This document shows positions 54,472-62,989 of a stretch of 64,000 nucleotides of DNA, in pieces. A model generated the notes under the pieces. The model made no database searches. It saw nothing but the letters and a program-made list of their open reading frames with translations, and was not told the origin of the DNA. Within the stretch, counting starts at the first letter, position 1. Each line of letters starts with the position of its first letter. The stretch spans positions 1 through 64,000 of the forward strand of contig JAEXYZ010000046.1 of assembly GCA_023405135.1 (NCBI GenBank), written 5' to 3'. A program made the position numbers and the translations under genes. The DNA comes from Bacillota bacterium. GTDB taxonomy: Bacteria > Bacillota > Bacilli > Bacillales_A > Planococcaceae.

Positions 54472-54493
54472 GAATTAATTATAACTTAATTTT

Positions 54494-54551
54494 TTAAATA
54501 ATACATTTGTATTATTTAAAAGTCCGTGTTAGTATTTTGATACAAACGTAT
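54494..54551. promoter_or_regulatory. TetR operator region: two palindromes
   Basis: Site 1: TTAAATAATAC-N4-GTATTATTTAA (54494-54519), a perfect 11-bp inverted repeat. Site 2: ATACAAACGTAT (54540-54551), the reverse complement of which differs from the centre of site 1 (ATACATTTGTAT) at one position. Both lie in the divergent promoter region. Confidence 0.75.
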
Positions 54552-54581
54552 TAAATAAATCAAAAGAGGAGCAAGTAATCA

Positions 54582-55112
54582 ATGGTAAAATGGATTATTG
54601 CAGCCGAAGTTGCTTTTTGGATCGCTATTATTGCAGGCTTATTTGCAAGATATGTATTGAAGAGGAAAAAAGTTAGTATCTTGTTGTTTTTATTAACACC
54701 AATAATTGACTTAGCTCTAATAGCTTTAACCATTGTTGATTTACGAAATGGCGCAACAGCTACTGTTTCACATGGGTTAGCAGCAATTTATATAGGTGTC
54801 TCAATTGCTTATGGAAAATCTATGATTGCATGGGCAGATAATAAATTCCAAACATGGTTTTTGAAAAAATCTTCTCCTAAAAATACACTTGTAGGCTTAG
54901 AGAAAGGTATTTATGAATTGAAGATGTTCGCAAGACATATCATTGCTTTTGTCATCGGTAGTGCAATTTTTTGGTTTATAATTACATTCATAGGTAGCAG
55001 TAGTACAGATGCTATAACTGGCGTTTGGAAAACTTGGTCACTTGTTTTATTGATTGATGGAATCATCAGCTTATCCTACTTAATTTTCCCTAAAAAACCT
55101 GCGTCAAAATAA
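54582..55112 (+). CDS. Conserved multi-pass membrane protein (YmcC-like)
   Basis: 176-aa membrane protein with about five hydrophobic segments (2-24, 32-53, 60-82, 112-134, 148-168) and a basic cytoplasmic loop (FQTWFLKKSSPKN). It resembles YmcC-type proteins of Bacillus, of unknown function; this is from memory of the length and layout. AGAGGAGC lies upstream. It is most likely the target of the divergent TetR regulator. The terminator-like hairpin at 55244 lies about 130 bp downstream. Confidence 0.7.
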   Translation: MVKWIIAAEVAFWIAIIAGLFARYVLKRKKVSILLFLLTPIIDLALIALTIVDLRNGATATVSHGLAAIYIGVSIAYGKSMIAWADNKFQTWFLKKSSPKNTLVGLEKGIYELKMFARHIIAFVIGSAIFWFIITFIGSSSTDAITGVWKTWSLVLLIDGIISLSYLIFPKKPASK

Positions 55113-55243
55113 CAAATATAAGAGAGTGTCCAAAAAGCCAGATTTTGAACATCTTCTTATCTCCTTCCTTCACTGAAATTGGTGTCCGTTATTATGCAGA
55201 GGGAAACTATTGGACACAAATGTTTGTTAGCCATTAACAAAAG

Positions 55244-55287
55244 CTGTTCAAAAATCCTTAAAAAAACGGTTTTTGAACAGTTTTTCA
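55244..55287. terminator. Terminator downstream of the membrane-protein gene
   Basis: CTGTTCAAAAA (55244-55254) / TTTTTGAACAG (55270-55280) followed by TTTTTC. A separate TGTCC..GGACA pair lies at 55137-55215 without clear function. Confidence 0.75.
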
Positions 55288-55304
55288 TTCAATATATAAT
55301 CCTT

Positions 55305-55463
55305 TTAATCCTTGTTTCTTTTTAAAATAATATTTAACGCGAAAATAGTAAAAGCCATTAATAACATATATTTTATATACTTTGAATCAGTTTCATCAAA
55401 AGATAGGAAATAAATGCATAGTAAACTTGCAATAATTATGTAGCTAACAATTGTTTTTAGCAT
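55305..55463 (-). CDS. Small two-TM membrane protein
   Basis: 52-aa protein starting MLKTIVSYIIIASLLCIYF with a second hydrophobic helix YMLLMAFTIFALNIIL and a basic KRNKD tail. The ATG at 55463 has GGGAGGG at good spacing; a longer frame exists but lacks a ribosome site. No family recognised. It is convergent with the membrane-protein gene on its left. Confidence 0.6.
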   Translation of the reverse strand: MLKTIVSYIIIASLLCIYFLSFDETDSKYIKYMLLMAFTIFALNIILKRNKD

Positions 55464-55638
55464 CTTTTCCCTCCCGCTATACATAACCTTAGTCCAAATA
55501 ATTATGTATAACTTTACCATAATGTTTTTAACTGACCAATGTTCAAACTTCACTTCATAAGGAAAATTTAGTAAGATTAAAATCTATCTTTTATTTGTAC
55601 GAATCAAATTAACACAAACGATTGGAGGATAGGTTTTA

Positions 55639-57894
55639 ATGGTTGAGGTAAAGCAAAAGGAGTTCCAGAAAGAAGTTGATCGTTTAGAATATACAAAACA
55701 GTATATGGATGAAATTCTTGAAGCTTCACGAAGAGATTTAAAAGCAGTACAAAACAAAATTAAAGAATCTATGGCAAACCTCGAGTACATCGATTCAAGT
55801 GATAGCTATATCAATATATTAACCAACTCAAGATTTTTTGAGTTAGCATTAAATCAAAAAGAAAGTCTTGAAGCAGTAAAGAAAAAACCTTATTTTGCAC
55901 GAATTCATTTTCAGCGGAAAGGTGAAGCGGAGGAACTTTTATATATAGGCAAGACTTCTCTATTCCATAATGAAACCTTTGAACCGATTATTGTAGACTG
56001 GCGTTCTCCTGTTGCAAATGTTTATTATGATGGCCGTCTTGGAGAAATAACCTATGAAGTACGTGATGAAGAATATTTTGGGCATTTATTTTCCAAGCGA
56101 CAATATAAAATAGAAAATGGTCAGTTATTAAGCTTTCAAGATGTTGATTTAACAACAAATGATGAATTACTTCAAGACGCCCTTTCTGGCAAAGCTGATG
56201 TTCGATTAACAGAAATAGTAGCAACGATACAAAAAGAACAAAATGAAATTATTCGAGCTCATTTACGTCAACCAATTTTAGTACAGGGGGCAGCGGGGAG
56301 TGGCAAAACTACGATTGCGCTCCATCGAATTTCGTACTTTTTTTATACAATGGGTGAACATTTCAATCCGGAGCAACTAATGATTTTAGCACCAAATAAG
56401 TTGTTTATTGATTATATAGGAGACGTTTTACCTGAACTTGGTGTTGAACATATTTGTCAAACTACCTATTCTGAATATGTCCAAAAGGCAACAGGAATAA
56501 AATTGAAGCTACAAAATCCAAATGAATGGTTGGAGGAGCTAGTAGAAGACGGAATTAATGCTCTTCCTTCATTTAATATTCCCCAAATTAAAGGCTCGCT
56601 ACTTTATCGTAATATTTTAGATCGTTATATAAAAATACACGAACAAAACTTAGCAAAACTCTTTGATGAGGATGTGTTTATTGAAAAATATCGCATTATG
56701 CGAGGCAGCCATTTAAAGAAGCTTTTCTTAATTGAATTTGCTTATATGCCAATTGAAAAGCGGCTTGAACGTATTAAAAAGGTTGTCCAGACAGAGGTAA
56801 AAAGAAAATCTAAAGCAGTACTTTCTACATTAAATACACGTTATGAAGAAATAATTGGGAAAGCGTTAAGTGGACTTCGTGATCCAGATAAACGCCGTGA
56901 AACTGTAACAAAATTTATCGATGAACGTGATGAACGTATTCCGAAAATAAAACAACTCTCTAAATCTGCTGCAACAGTCTATATGCGACGTTTTGAAAAA
57001 GTAAAAATAAAACCAATGTACAGAAAACTGTTAACGGATCGATTACTTTTAAGAGAAGTGGCGCCAGAGTGGACATTTGAAGAACAAGAGCAGTTTATTC
57101 GCTCTCACAGAAAAGAACAATGGACGTTAGAGGATTTAGCTGCACTTTATTATTTACATGCAAAGATTAAAGGTATTACTGATGAATGGAAAATGCGAGT
57201 TGTCTTTATCGATGAAGTTCAAGATTATAGTTTATTTCAGCTGGCCGCATTAAAAGAAGGCCTTAAAACTGATATGTTCACAATGGTTGGGGATTTAGCT
57301 CAAGGCATTCATAGTTATCGTTCTTTAACTGAATGGTCTTCAGTACTAGAGTTATTTCCACGCGCCAACTATTTCACGCTACAAAAAAGCTATCGAACAA
57401 CGATTGAAATTATGGAAATCGCCAATAAAATTTTATCGAAAATGGATGAAGAATTACCATTAGTAGAACCTGTCGTTCGCCATGGTAATGAACCTACTTT
57501 TATTAAAAGTGATGAATTTAATGCTCAACAAATTGACAACATTTACAATCAAATCAAACAAAATGGTCATCAATCCATTGCCCTTATTTGTAAAACAACA
57601 AAAGAAGCAACGGAATTTGCTAAAAAATTAACTGATTCAGGTGTAGACGCTCAAATTTTAAATGAGGATTCAGAGTTAAGAGGTTCTAAACTTCTCATCG
57701 TTCCAAGTCATTTAGCAAAAGGTTTAGAATTTGATGCAGTTATCCTTGCAGCATTTGAAATCCCTTATTTTGATACAGTAATTGATCGAAAACTATTATA
57801 CGTTGCTTTAACCCGCGCCATGCACGAATTATATTTAGTTGGACCAAGTAAGGAAGTATTTCTGCTGGAGGAAATACAAAAAATCATTGAATAA
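55639..57894 (+). CDS. helD: HelD-type RNA polymerase-recycling ATPase (UvrD/Rep-like superfamily 1)
   Basis: 751-aa protein close in length to B. subtilis HelD (774). An N-terminal coiled-coil arm (about 1-75) is followed by VDWRSPVANVYYDG, Walker A QGAAGSGKTTIALHR (216-230), an insertion domain rich in KRRE-type helices (about 330-490), Walker B RVVFIDEVQDYS, GDLAQGIHSYR and the C-terminal motif YVALTRAMHELYLVG. HelD prises stalled RNA polymerase off DNA and RNA. GGAGGATAGG precedes the ATG. Monocistronic, with its own terminator. Confidence 0.92.
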   Translation: MVEVKQKEFQKEVDRLEYTKQYMDEILEASRRDLKAVQNKIKESMANLEYIDSSDSYINILTNSRFFELALNQKESLEAVKKKPYFARIHFQRKGEAEELLYIGKTSLFHNETFEPIIVDWRSPVANVYYDGRLGEITYEVRDEEYFGHLFSKRQYKIENGQLLSFQDVDLTTNDELLQDALSGKADVRLTEIVATIQKEQNEIIRAHLRQPILVQGAAGSGKTTIALHRISYFFYTMGEHFNPEQLMILAPNKLFIDYIGDVLPELGVEHICQTTYSEYVQKATGIKLKLQNPNEWLEELVEDGINALPSFNIPQIKGSLLYRNILDRYIKIHEQNLAKLFDEDVFIEKYRIMRGSHLKKLFLIEFAYMPIEKRLERIKKVVQTEVKRKSKAVLSTLNTRYEEIIGKALSGLRDPDKRRETVTKFIDERDERIPKIKQLSKSAATVYMRRFEKVKIKPMYRKLLTDRLLLREVAPEWTFEEQEQFIRSHRKEQWTLEDLAALYYLHAKIKGITDEWKMRVVFIDEVQDYSLFQLAALKEGLKTDMFTMVGDLAQGIHSYRSLTEWSSVLELFPRANYFTLQKSYRTTIEIMEIANKILSKMDEELPLVEPVVRHGNEPTFIKSDEFNAQQIDNIYNQIKQNGHQSIALICKTTKEATEFAKKLTDSGVDAQILNEDSELRGSKLLIVPSHLAKGLEFDAVILAAFEIPYFDTVIDRKLLYVALTRAMHELYLVGPSKEVFLLEEIQKIIE

Positions 57895-57904
57895 TATAGA
57901 TATC

Positions 57905-57955
57905 AATAAAGCTACTCTTGCTATTTAAATCAGCACAGAGCAGCTTTATTTTCTA
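57905..57955 (+). terminator. Terminator of helD
   Basis: AATAAAGCTACTCT (57905-57918) / AGAGCAGCTTTATT (57937-57950) with one mismatch, then TTC. The right arm overlaps the end of the opposing 44-aa ORF. Confidence 0.75.
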
Positions 57956-58080
57956 GGTGGAACGCGTACAAAATTACGCTTTTTTTCAATTTTTTTCACC
58001 ACAATTTTACGGAAAGCTTTCCACAACGAAATCTTTGTTTTTACTTTATGTTTTGGCTGTGGTAATGCGGGCATTCTCAT
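57946..58080 (-). CDS. 44-aa basic small protein
   Basis: Begins MRMPALPQPKHKVKTKISLW and ends KRNFVRVPPRK. 44 residues with about 15 Lys/Arg and no acidic residue except one Glu, so pI is very high. The ATG at 58080 follows AAAAGGAGTG at 6-7 nt, a strong site, and the frame is read in codons typical of the neighbours. It lies 50 nt downstream of thpR on the same strand. No family recognised; a nucleic-acid-binding or ribosome-associated role would fit the charge but is a guess. Confidence 0.6.
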   Translation of the reverse strand: MRMPALPQPKHKVKTKISLWKAFRKIVVKKIEKKRNFVRVPPRK

Positions 58081-58090
58081 TGTAATCACT

Positions 58091-58121
58091 CCTTTTATTT
58101 TAATATATTAAAATAAAAAGG
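58091..58121 (-). promoter_or_regulatory. AU-rich hairpin enclosing the ribosome site of the 44-aa ORF
   Basis: CCTTTTATTTTAATA / TATTAAAATAAAAAGG (one bulged A) forms a stem of about 15 bp. On the minus-strand RNA its 3' arm ends in AAAAGG, the start of the AAAAGGAGTG ribosome site of the downstream ORF. Pairing would hide that site, as in simple RNA thermometers. It has no T-tail, so it is a poor terminator for thpR. Confidence 0.5.
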
Positions 58122-58132
58122 AAATTATTCTT

Positions 58133-58696
58133 TTAAATTAAAGGAAAGGCAACAATCTCCTTATATTTTGGTGTTTTTTCAACGTGGGATTCGTAAAGAA
58201 CTATTTCTTTTACTTGAAATGAATATTCCTCCCCTCCATCCTTTATTCGTAAAAGGGAATCATGATTGAAAGATCGATCACTCACCCATTTTCTTGCTAA
58301 CGTAATATGTGGACGAAATGGCTTTTTATCTAGTTCGAAGCCCGATTTTACACAACTATTATATACTTTCTTTTGAATTTCCATTAATCTCTCTGATCGT
58401 TGAACATCAGCCCAAAATATTCTTGGACTTTTTGCTGCACCAAATATACCAAGCTCGTTCAGTACCATAGAAAATGATTGTTCACCAGCTAAAATTTCGC
58501 TAGTTGCTTCAATGGAATTTTTCAGCCTATTCTCTTCTACAAACCCTAAAAAGGCAAGTGTAATATGGTAATCTTCAGGATAAACCCAGTTTTTAAATGG
58601 AAACTCACTTTTTTTAGTTTGTATCCACTCATTTAAAAAAGATTTCACTTCATTTGGTAACTTTACAGCATAAAAATAATGATGGTTGAGTGCCAT
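58133..58696 (-). CDS. thpR: RNA 2',3'-cyclic phosphodiesterase (2H family)
   Basis: 187-aa 2H phosphoesterase with two catalytic His motifs, HITLAFLG (H44) and HITLARKW (H130), typical of ThpR/LigT. It opens 2',3'-cyclic phosphates on RNA ends. AAAGGAG before the ATG. Length is normal. Confidence 0.9.
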   Translation of the reverse strand: MALNHHYFYAVKLPNEVKSFLNEWIQTKKSEFPFKNWVYPEDYHITLAFLGFVEENRLKNSIEATSEILAGEQSFSMVLNELGIFGAAKSPRIFWADVQRSERLMEIQKKVYNSCVKSGFELDKKPFRPHITLARKWVSDRSFNHDSLLRIKDGGEEYSFQVKEIVLYESHVEKTPKYKEIVAFPLI

Positions 58697-59115
58697 GAAT
58701 TTTCTCCTTTTTATACAATTTTTAAATTAATGTATTTAATTAGAAATTTCCCTTATAAGAATAATGTAAAATCGCGTTATAGACTTGTATGAAGTTATTC
58801 TACTTCTCCTCTTACTAGACGTTTAATACGGTTCTCTTTTAGTATGTCCCTGAAATCCAAATGAAATTAGTAGATTAGATTTTTTATAGAAACCACTTTA
58901 AGTATTGTATTTCCACCCTTCATTTGTTTTATATAGCTATTATTTCTTTTTCCATCTCCTTGTAGACTTCATTTAACTAGTAGGCGTATTCATTTATTTT
59001 TATAAAAGTTCCTATCTCCTCTCTTTTGCAAAGAGGCATTTTTTGTAATTAGAAAAGAATATTTTTTTAAAACTATTACATTTATTACTATGTGCATAAA
59101 GACAGGAGACTTCAC
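58697..59115. other. 419-bp intergenic region without a supported gene
   Basis: AT-rich. It contains a small hairpin CTCTTT-TGC-AAAGAG near 59019-59033 followed by GCATTTTTT, which would look like a rightward terminator, but no gene ends before it. No open frame with a ribosome site was found. Confidence 0.4.
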
Positions 59116-59605
59116 ATGGAAAGCCCCATTTATTATTCACCTATCGTGAAAAATTTATATATTAAATGATCATTCTAATATTAAATCTAACAACCAACAG
59201 ATTTTCCAATCGGATCAATTTAGTGAATGTATGTTAATGGCACAAGAGCAGTTTAAAATGTTATTAGAACAACTACAAAGTATGAATTTGCTTATTCAGC
59301 AAAATTCAATCAAACATCAATTACAACAAAGCAGTTTAAATAATGGCTTCGCTCAACATTTAAATAGTTATCAATCTTTCAAAAAAGCGCTCATTGATGA
59401 GATGCAAATTGTAAACGAAAAAGTGGATTCACTTTCAGATTCTCTTTCATTAAATCAAGAAAAAGTAAAAAGTGATATGCAGAATATGGAGTCAAAGCTG
59501 TTAAAAGAATTAAATTTACAAAATGAAATAATTTGGGTTAATAGTGAAACAATGAGTGTTACTATTACTAATAAAAAGGCAGTATCCATTAGTAAAGGTT
59601 TGTAG
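59116..59605 (+). pseudogene. Frameshifted coiled-coil protein gene
   Basis: ATG at 59116 with AGGAGA upstream reads MESPIYYSPIVKNLYIK and stops at 59167. One base over, the frame continues without a stop (NDHSNIKSNNQQIFQSDQF..) into the open frame at 59231-59605, ending VTITNKKAVSISKGL. A one-base insertion in the TATATATTAAA tract near 59153-59163 would join the two into one product of about 163 aa. The body is Gln/Leu/Glu-rich coiled coil (about 50-135). The 3' frame has ATGs but no ribosome site of its own. Either a broken gene or a sequencing/assembly error. No family recognised. Confidence 0.65.
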
Positions 59606-59666
59606 AAACCCCACTGCTACATCGTTCTACTTTTCGGATTATTTTGATGACTATTTTTCAACTTCA

Positions 59667-59704
59667 AAAAGCTCTGACAGCAATTTTCTGCCTCAGAGCT
59701 TTTC
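59667..59704. terminator. Bidirectional terminator
   Basis: AAAAGCTCTGA (59667-59677) / TCAGAGCTTTT (59693-59703). T-runs on both strands. It ends the broken coiled-coil gene and the convergent SMR operon. Confidence 0.88.
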
Positions 59705-59716
59705 ATTTATTAAACT

Positions 59717-60031
59717 TTATGAAACTAATTTTAATCCTACACTTGCACATAAAATTATGATAATACATAAAATCCTTTTCCAATCTTTTGATTCACTATA
59801 AATGAACATCCCAACAATAGTACCCCCTACAACGCCAATCCCCGTCCAAATCGCATATGCAGTGCCCATTGGAATTGTCTCCATCGAATAGTTAAGCAAC
59901 ATTAAACTCAGCCCAAAACCAAGAAATAAAAAAACAAGAGGCTTCCAACTTCTGCTTATACTATATTGATTCATCATTGCAACACCAAAAGTCTCTAAAA
60001 CCCCTGCAATAATTAAAGATATCCACGCCAT
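59717..60031 (-). CDS. ykkD: SMR-family guanidinium exporter subunit
   Basis: 104-aa four-TM small multidrug resistance protein. The essential membrane glutamate E13 is in AGVLETFGVAMM, and GTAYAIWTGIGVVGGTIVG is the SMR signature in TM3. It overlaps the upstream partner by one base, forming a hetero-pair like YkkCD. The pair is placed behind a guanidine-I riboswitch, so guanidinium is the likely substrate. Confidence 0.9.
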   Translation of the reverse strand: MAWISLIIAGVLETFGVAMMNQYSISRSWKPLVFLFLGFGLSLMLLNYSMETIPMGTAYAIWTGIGVVGGTIVGMFIYSESKDWKRILCIIIILCASVGLKLVS

Positions 60032-60369
60032 TAATTTTCTGCCTCCTCATGCTTTTTTTCTTCAGTTACTAACTTCAATCCAATAACGCCTACTAATAAC
60101 AACAAAATTAATAAAATTTTTATTATATTAAATGGTTCATCGAAGAATAATATCTCCGAAATAACAGCACCAGCCGTACCTAATCCTACAAATACAGCAT
60201 AGACCGTCCCTGTTGGTAGTTCCTGTGTTGCTTTTAACAAAAAGTAATTGCATGCAAGAATAGCAAGTATTGTCCCCGTCCATTCCAATATTGTATCGGC
60301 ATGGGCTAATCCAATGACCCAAAATATTTCGAGTAGTGATGCAAGGAAAACCTTTAACCAAGATTTCAT
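60031..60369 (-). CDS. ykkC: SMR-family guanidinium exporter subunit
   Basis: 112-aa four-TM SMR protein with the conserved glutamate E14 in ASLLEIFWVIGLAHAD and GTVYAVFVGLGTAGAVISE in TM3. A charged tail (EEKKHEEAEN) extends it. First gene after the riboswitch, with TTAGGAGGT before its ATG. Works with the adjacent SMR subunit as a proton-coupled exporter in the cell membrane. Confidence 0.9.
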   Translation of the reverse strand: MKSWLKVFLASLLEIFWVIGLAHADTILEWTGTILAILACNYFLLKATQELPTGTVYAVFVGLGTAGAVISEILFFDEPFNIIKILLILLLLVGVIGLKLVTEEKKHEEAEN

Positions 60370-60387
60370 TTTATTACCTCCTAATAA

Positions 60388-60508
60388 ATAAAAAAAACCT
60401 AAGAGATATTCATCATATCTCCCAGGCTTTTATCCTTCCGTGACACAGCAAGCTGTGAGTTTTCTCTCGGACCAGACCATGTATAACATGCGGAACCCTA
60501 GAAAACAT
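60388..60508 (-). ncRNA. Guanidine-I (ykkC) riboswitch with terminator
   Basis: On the minus strand the aptamer shows the conserved order CTAGGGTTCCGC, a CATG..CATG capped hairpin, GGTCTGGTCCGAGAG, an AAAACTCACAG/CTGTG hairpin, CACGGAAGGATAAAAGCC and TGGGAG. The expression platform is a terminator whose arms are GCCTGGGAGATAT (60427-60415) and ATATCTCTTAGGT (60410-60398), followed by a T-run to 60391. Guanidine binding is expected to prevent termination and switch on the ykkC-ykkD exporter. Confidence 0.95.
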
Positions 60509-60717
60509 TTTTACGTATCTAATTGTCTTGTATTATGTCACATTTTTACTAAATGTTCAAGCAAACAATTGTGCATTTATGCGTAACGCTTGAATTATCA
60601 AGGGATTGACTTTGTATACTTTTACATCTATTAATTTCATTAGGTAAATTACATGTTAACATTTATAATTTGATTTAAGAGATACGCTTAATTCATCATA
60701 TATTTAGGAGGGATGGG

Positions 60718-61533
60718 ATGACAAACGATAAGCAAAATGACTATGAGCCGATAAGCGAGGAAGAACTAATTGAACTTGTACTGGAAGAGCAAAAAAAAGC
60801 GCTTGAGAAAGAACGTCAAGATCGTTTATCGGGTAACAAAAAAGAGTGGAAACGCCCTATTTCAATCCGCCTTTTTGCTTGGATAATGGCTACTATGCTA
60901 ATGTTCAGTACTTTTGCAGTAATTTTTGAGATTTATTCAATCCCTGCTATAGAATTTTTAAAAACATCTGCTTCACTTTCAGGACAAGAAAATATTAGAG
61001 AATATAAAAAAGCAGTCGTTGAAATTACAACAAACGATGGCAAAGGAACTGGTTTTTCGATTTCAAACGATGGATACATAATAACAAATGAACACGTAAT
61101 TGAGGATGCATTAACTATAACTGTTACCTTTCCTGATGATGGACTATTTAAAGGACAAGTAGTAGAAAGTTTTCCCGATATTGATTTAGCTATTTTAAAG
61201 GTAGAAGGTGAGAAACACCCCCATTTAACATTAGCAGATTCGTATAAACCTATCAAAAATGAAGCCATTTATTTTATTGGGAATCCGCTTAATTTTTCTG
61301 GGATAGCAAATGAAGGAAAGGTTATTGATTATACTTTACTTTCAGATTGGGAACAACAAGTGATTATGTTAGATGCTCCTGTCTATCGTGGAAATAGCGG
61401 CAGTCCTGTTATTAATGAAGCTGGGAAGGTAATCGGCATTATTTTTGCCACAACGAAAGATGATGAATATGGACATGTCGGCTTATTTGTACCAATTGAT
61501 TTATTACAAAAACAGATAAACTTTCTGAAATAG
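60718..61533 (+). CDS. Membrane-anchored trypsin-like (HtrA-type) serine protease without PDZ domain
   Basis: 271-aa protein. A charged cytoplasmic N-terminus (about 1-48, Glu/Lys-rich helix) is followed by one TM helix (about 51-72) and an extracytoplasmic S1C protease domain with intact triad H126 (ITNEHV), D156 (DIDLAIL) and S228 (RGNSGSPV). HtrA/DegP proteins of this type normally have a C-terminal PDZ domain; here the chain ends right after the protease domain. GGAGGG lies 6 nt before the ATG. Monocistronic. Likely surface protein quality control. Confidence 0.88.
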   Translation: MTNDKQNDYEPISEEELIELVLEEQKKALEKERQDRLSGNKKEWKRPISIRLFAWIMATMLMFSTFAVIFEIYSIPAIEFLKTSASLSGQENIREYKKAVVEITTNDGKGTGFSISNDGYIITNEHVIEDALTITVTFPDDGLFKGQVVESFPDIDLAILKVEGEKHPHLTLADSYKPIKNEAIYFIGNPLNFSGIANEGKVIDYTLLSDWEQQVIMLDAPVYRGNSGSPVINEAGKVIGIIFATTKDDEYGHVGLFVPIDLLQKQINFLK

Positions 61534-61589
61534 CGAGTAAATCTGGACCATTATTTTTTTCTTCATTCAGCTTTCAGTAGAGTTAAAAT

Positions 61590-61624
61590 AATCACCTACC
61601 AATTGGTTAAGGTGATTTTTTTAT
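61590..61624 (+). terminator. Terminator of the serine protease gene
   Basis: AATCACCT (61590-61597) / AGGTGATT (61610-61617) with inner CCAATTGG, followed by a run of T. Confidence 0.85.
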
Positions 61625-61697
61625 GGGAATAACTCAACGAATTTGTTATTAATTAGAGAAATTAACTCTATACGATAATTTCCTTAACCTAATCATA

Positions 61698-61727
61698 AAG
61701 GGTTCTGCATTCTTACACAGAACCCTT
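61698..61727 (-). terminator. Hairpin terminating the 45-aa membrane protein gene
   Basis: Perfect AAGGGTTCTG (61698-61707) / CAGAACCCTT (61718-61727), 9 nt after the stop of the leftward ORF; only a short T-run (TTTATGATT) follows on that strand. Confidence 0.6.
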
Positions 61728-61735
61728 AATCTACT

Positions 61736-61873
61736 TTATCTTTTAATCATAATAACGATTGTCCACATAATAGCAGAATACTGTATTGATTCTAATACTG
61801 AACCGTCATATAGTACGAAAAATGACGCAAGGAAGATGCAAATGTATAAAAAGATTGCTTGGATTAATTTCAA
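61736..61873 (-). CDS. 45-aa two-TM small membrane protein
   Basis: TTG start at 61873 with TTGGAG 8 nt upstream. The product begins MKLIQAIFLYICIFLASFF and ends AIMWTIVIMIKR, two hydrophobic helices separated by LYDGSVLESIQ. A stem-loop follows just after the stop. The opposite-strand frame at 61786-62007 has no ribosome site. No family recognised. Confidence 0.55.
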   Translation of the reverse strand: MKLIQAIFLYICIFLASFFVLYDGSVLESIQYSAIMWTIVIMIKR

Positions 61874-62094
61874 CTTCTCAACTCCAACTCGAAAATCTAT
61901 TTATTCATTACATCTTATTAATCTATTTATTATTTTATGTTTTCTACTTTGGATTCTTATCGCAATTTATCTTTACACAAACAGAAGTGTGTAAGAGAAG
62001 CTTTTAACAGGCTTATTTATTAATTTCATTTCCTTGCTCCCCTTCTATGTAAGCATCTCCAATTTATTCTTATAAAACTTAATTAACGTTTCGG

Positions 62095-62870
62095 ATTTTA
62101 TTTTATCTAACTTCATGAATGGAAATCTATTTTCCCGCTTTACTATAAATTAAAAATGTCGAAATCCTTTAATTTCATTAATCTTGTAAGATTTAAATGA
62201 CTAAAAACGACAGACTACTTTGTTTACTATATTTTTATAGTAAATTAGGTTGACAATAAATCTAATATTTGAGTTTAATATTTCAAATGTTCTTAATCAA
62301 TATTTGTAATAAACAACTATATTTTGTTATATGAATAAAATGATTAATTCTCTTTCATTTCTCGACATTTCTATATTTCAAGAAAGTTAAATTGTAAATT
62401 GAATTGACAATAAAACTAACAAATAAACTTATTATTTCTATTAAGAATAGACTCATTTAATTAATAAAGTTCGAACTTTATTATTGTTATATATTTTTAT
62501 AATGAATTTTTGTCATCGACATCCATATTTTCTCACAATATTTTTTCTGTTAACTAAGTTGACGAAAACGATAATATGTAATCGCTAATTAATAAAGGTA
62601 GTTAATGATATGCTAATTCCCACTATAAAACTTAACTTTTTTAATAAAACGATAATCTTGATTACAATCCTCGACAACATTATTCATAAATAATCAACCA
62701 ATAGTCATCCTAGTTTACAAAAATTCAAGTATTTCTTTTTATACTATCCCCTTTTGACAATTCTCCGTTTTCTGCTAGAGTTCTATTTTATTAAAAATTA
62801 AATTACAGTTTTCACACTAACATTTCTCAACTATAATCGACATCCTCTAGTACAGCCATTTAAATTTCCA
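62095..62870 (+). repeat. Very AT-rich spacer with possible degenerate ~155-bp tandem period
   Basis: In a gene-free stretch (62008-62989), TTGAC-type motifs begin at 62250, 62404, 62559 and (as TTTACA) 62714. CGACA-type motifs begin at 62207, 62362, 62516 and 62671. Both series have steps of 154-155 bp and are 42-43 bp apart each time. Two motifs extend to TTGACAATAAA-CTAA. The remaining sequence is too diverged and AT-rich for confident alignment by eye. No gene is seen; some TTGACA copies could act as -35 elements. Confidence 0.4.
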
Positions 62871-62989
62871 CTAATTAAAAACACCAATTATTTTGTTTAT
62901 TGGAATAAAATGTATAGAATTGAATTAGTAGAAATCTAATGATAACTAACAAGATCAACTTTAAACTTTAGGAAAGAAGGTATTTATTC

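Noticed and set aside
61786..62007. 73-aa open frame on the plus strand
   Set aside because: No ribosome site, low-complexity hydrophobic translation, and it overlaps a better-supported short gene on the other strand.
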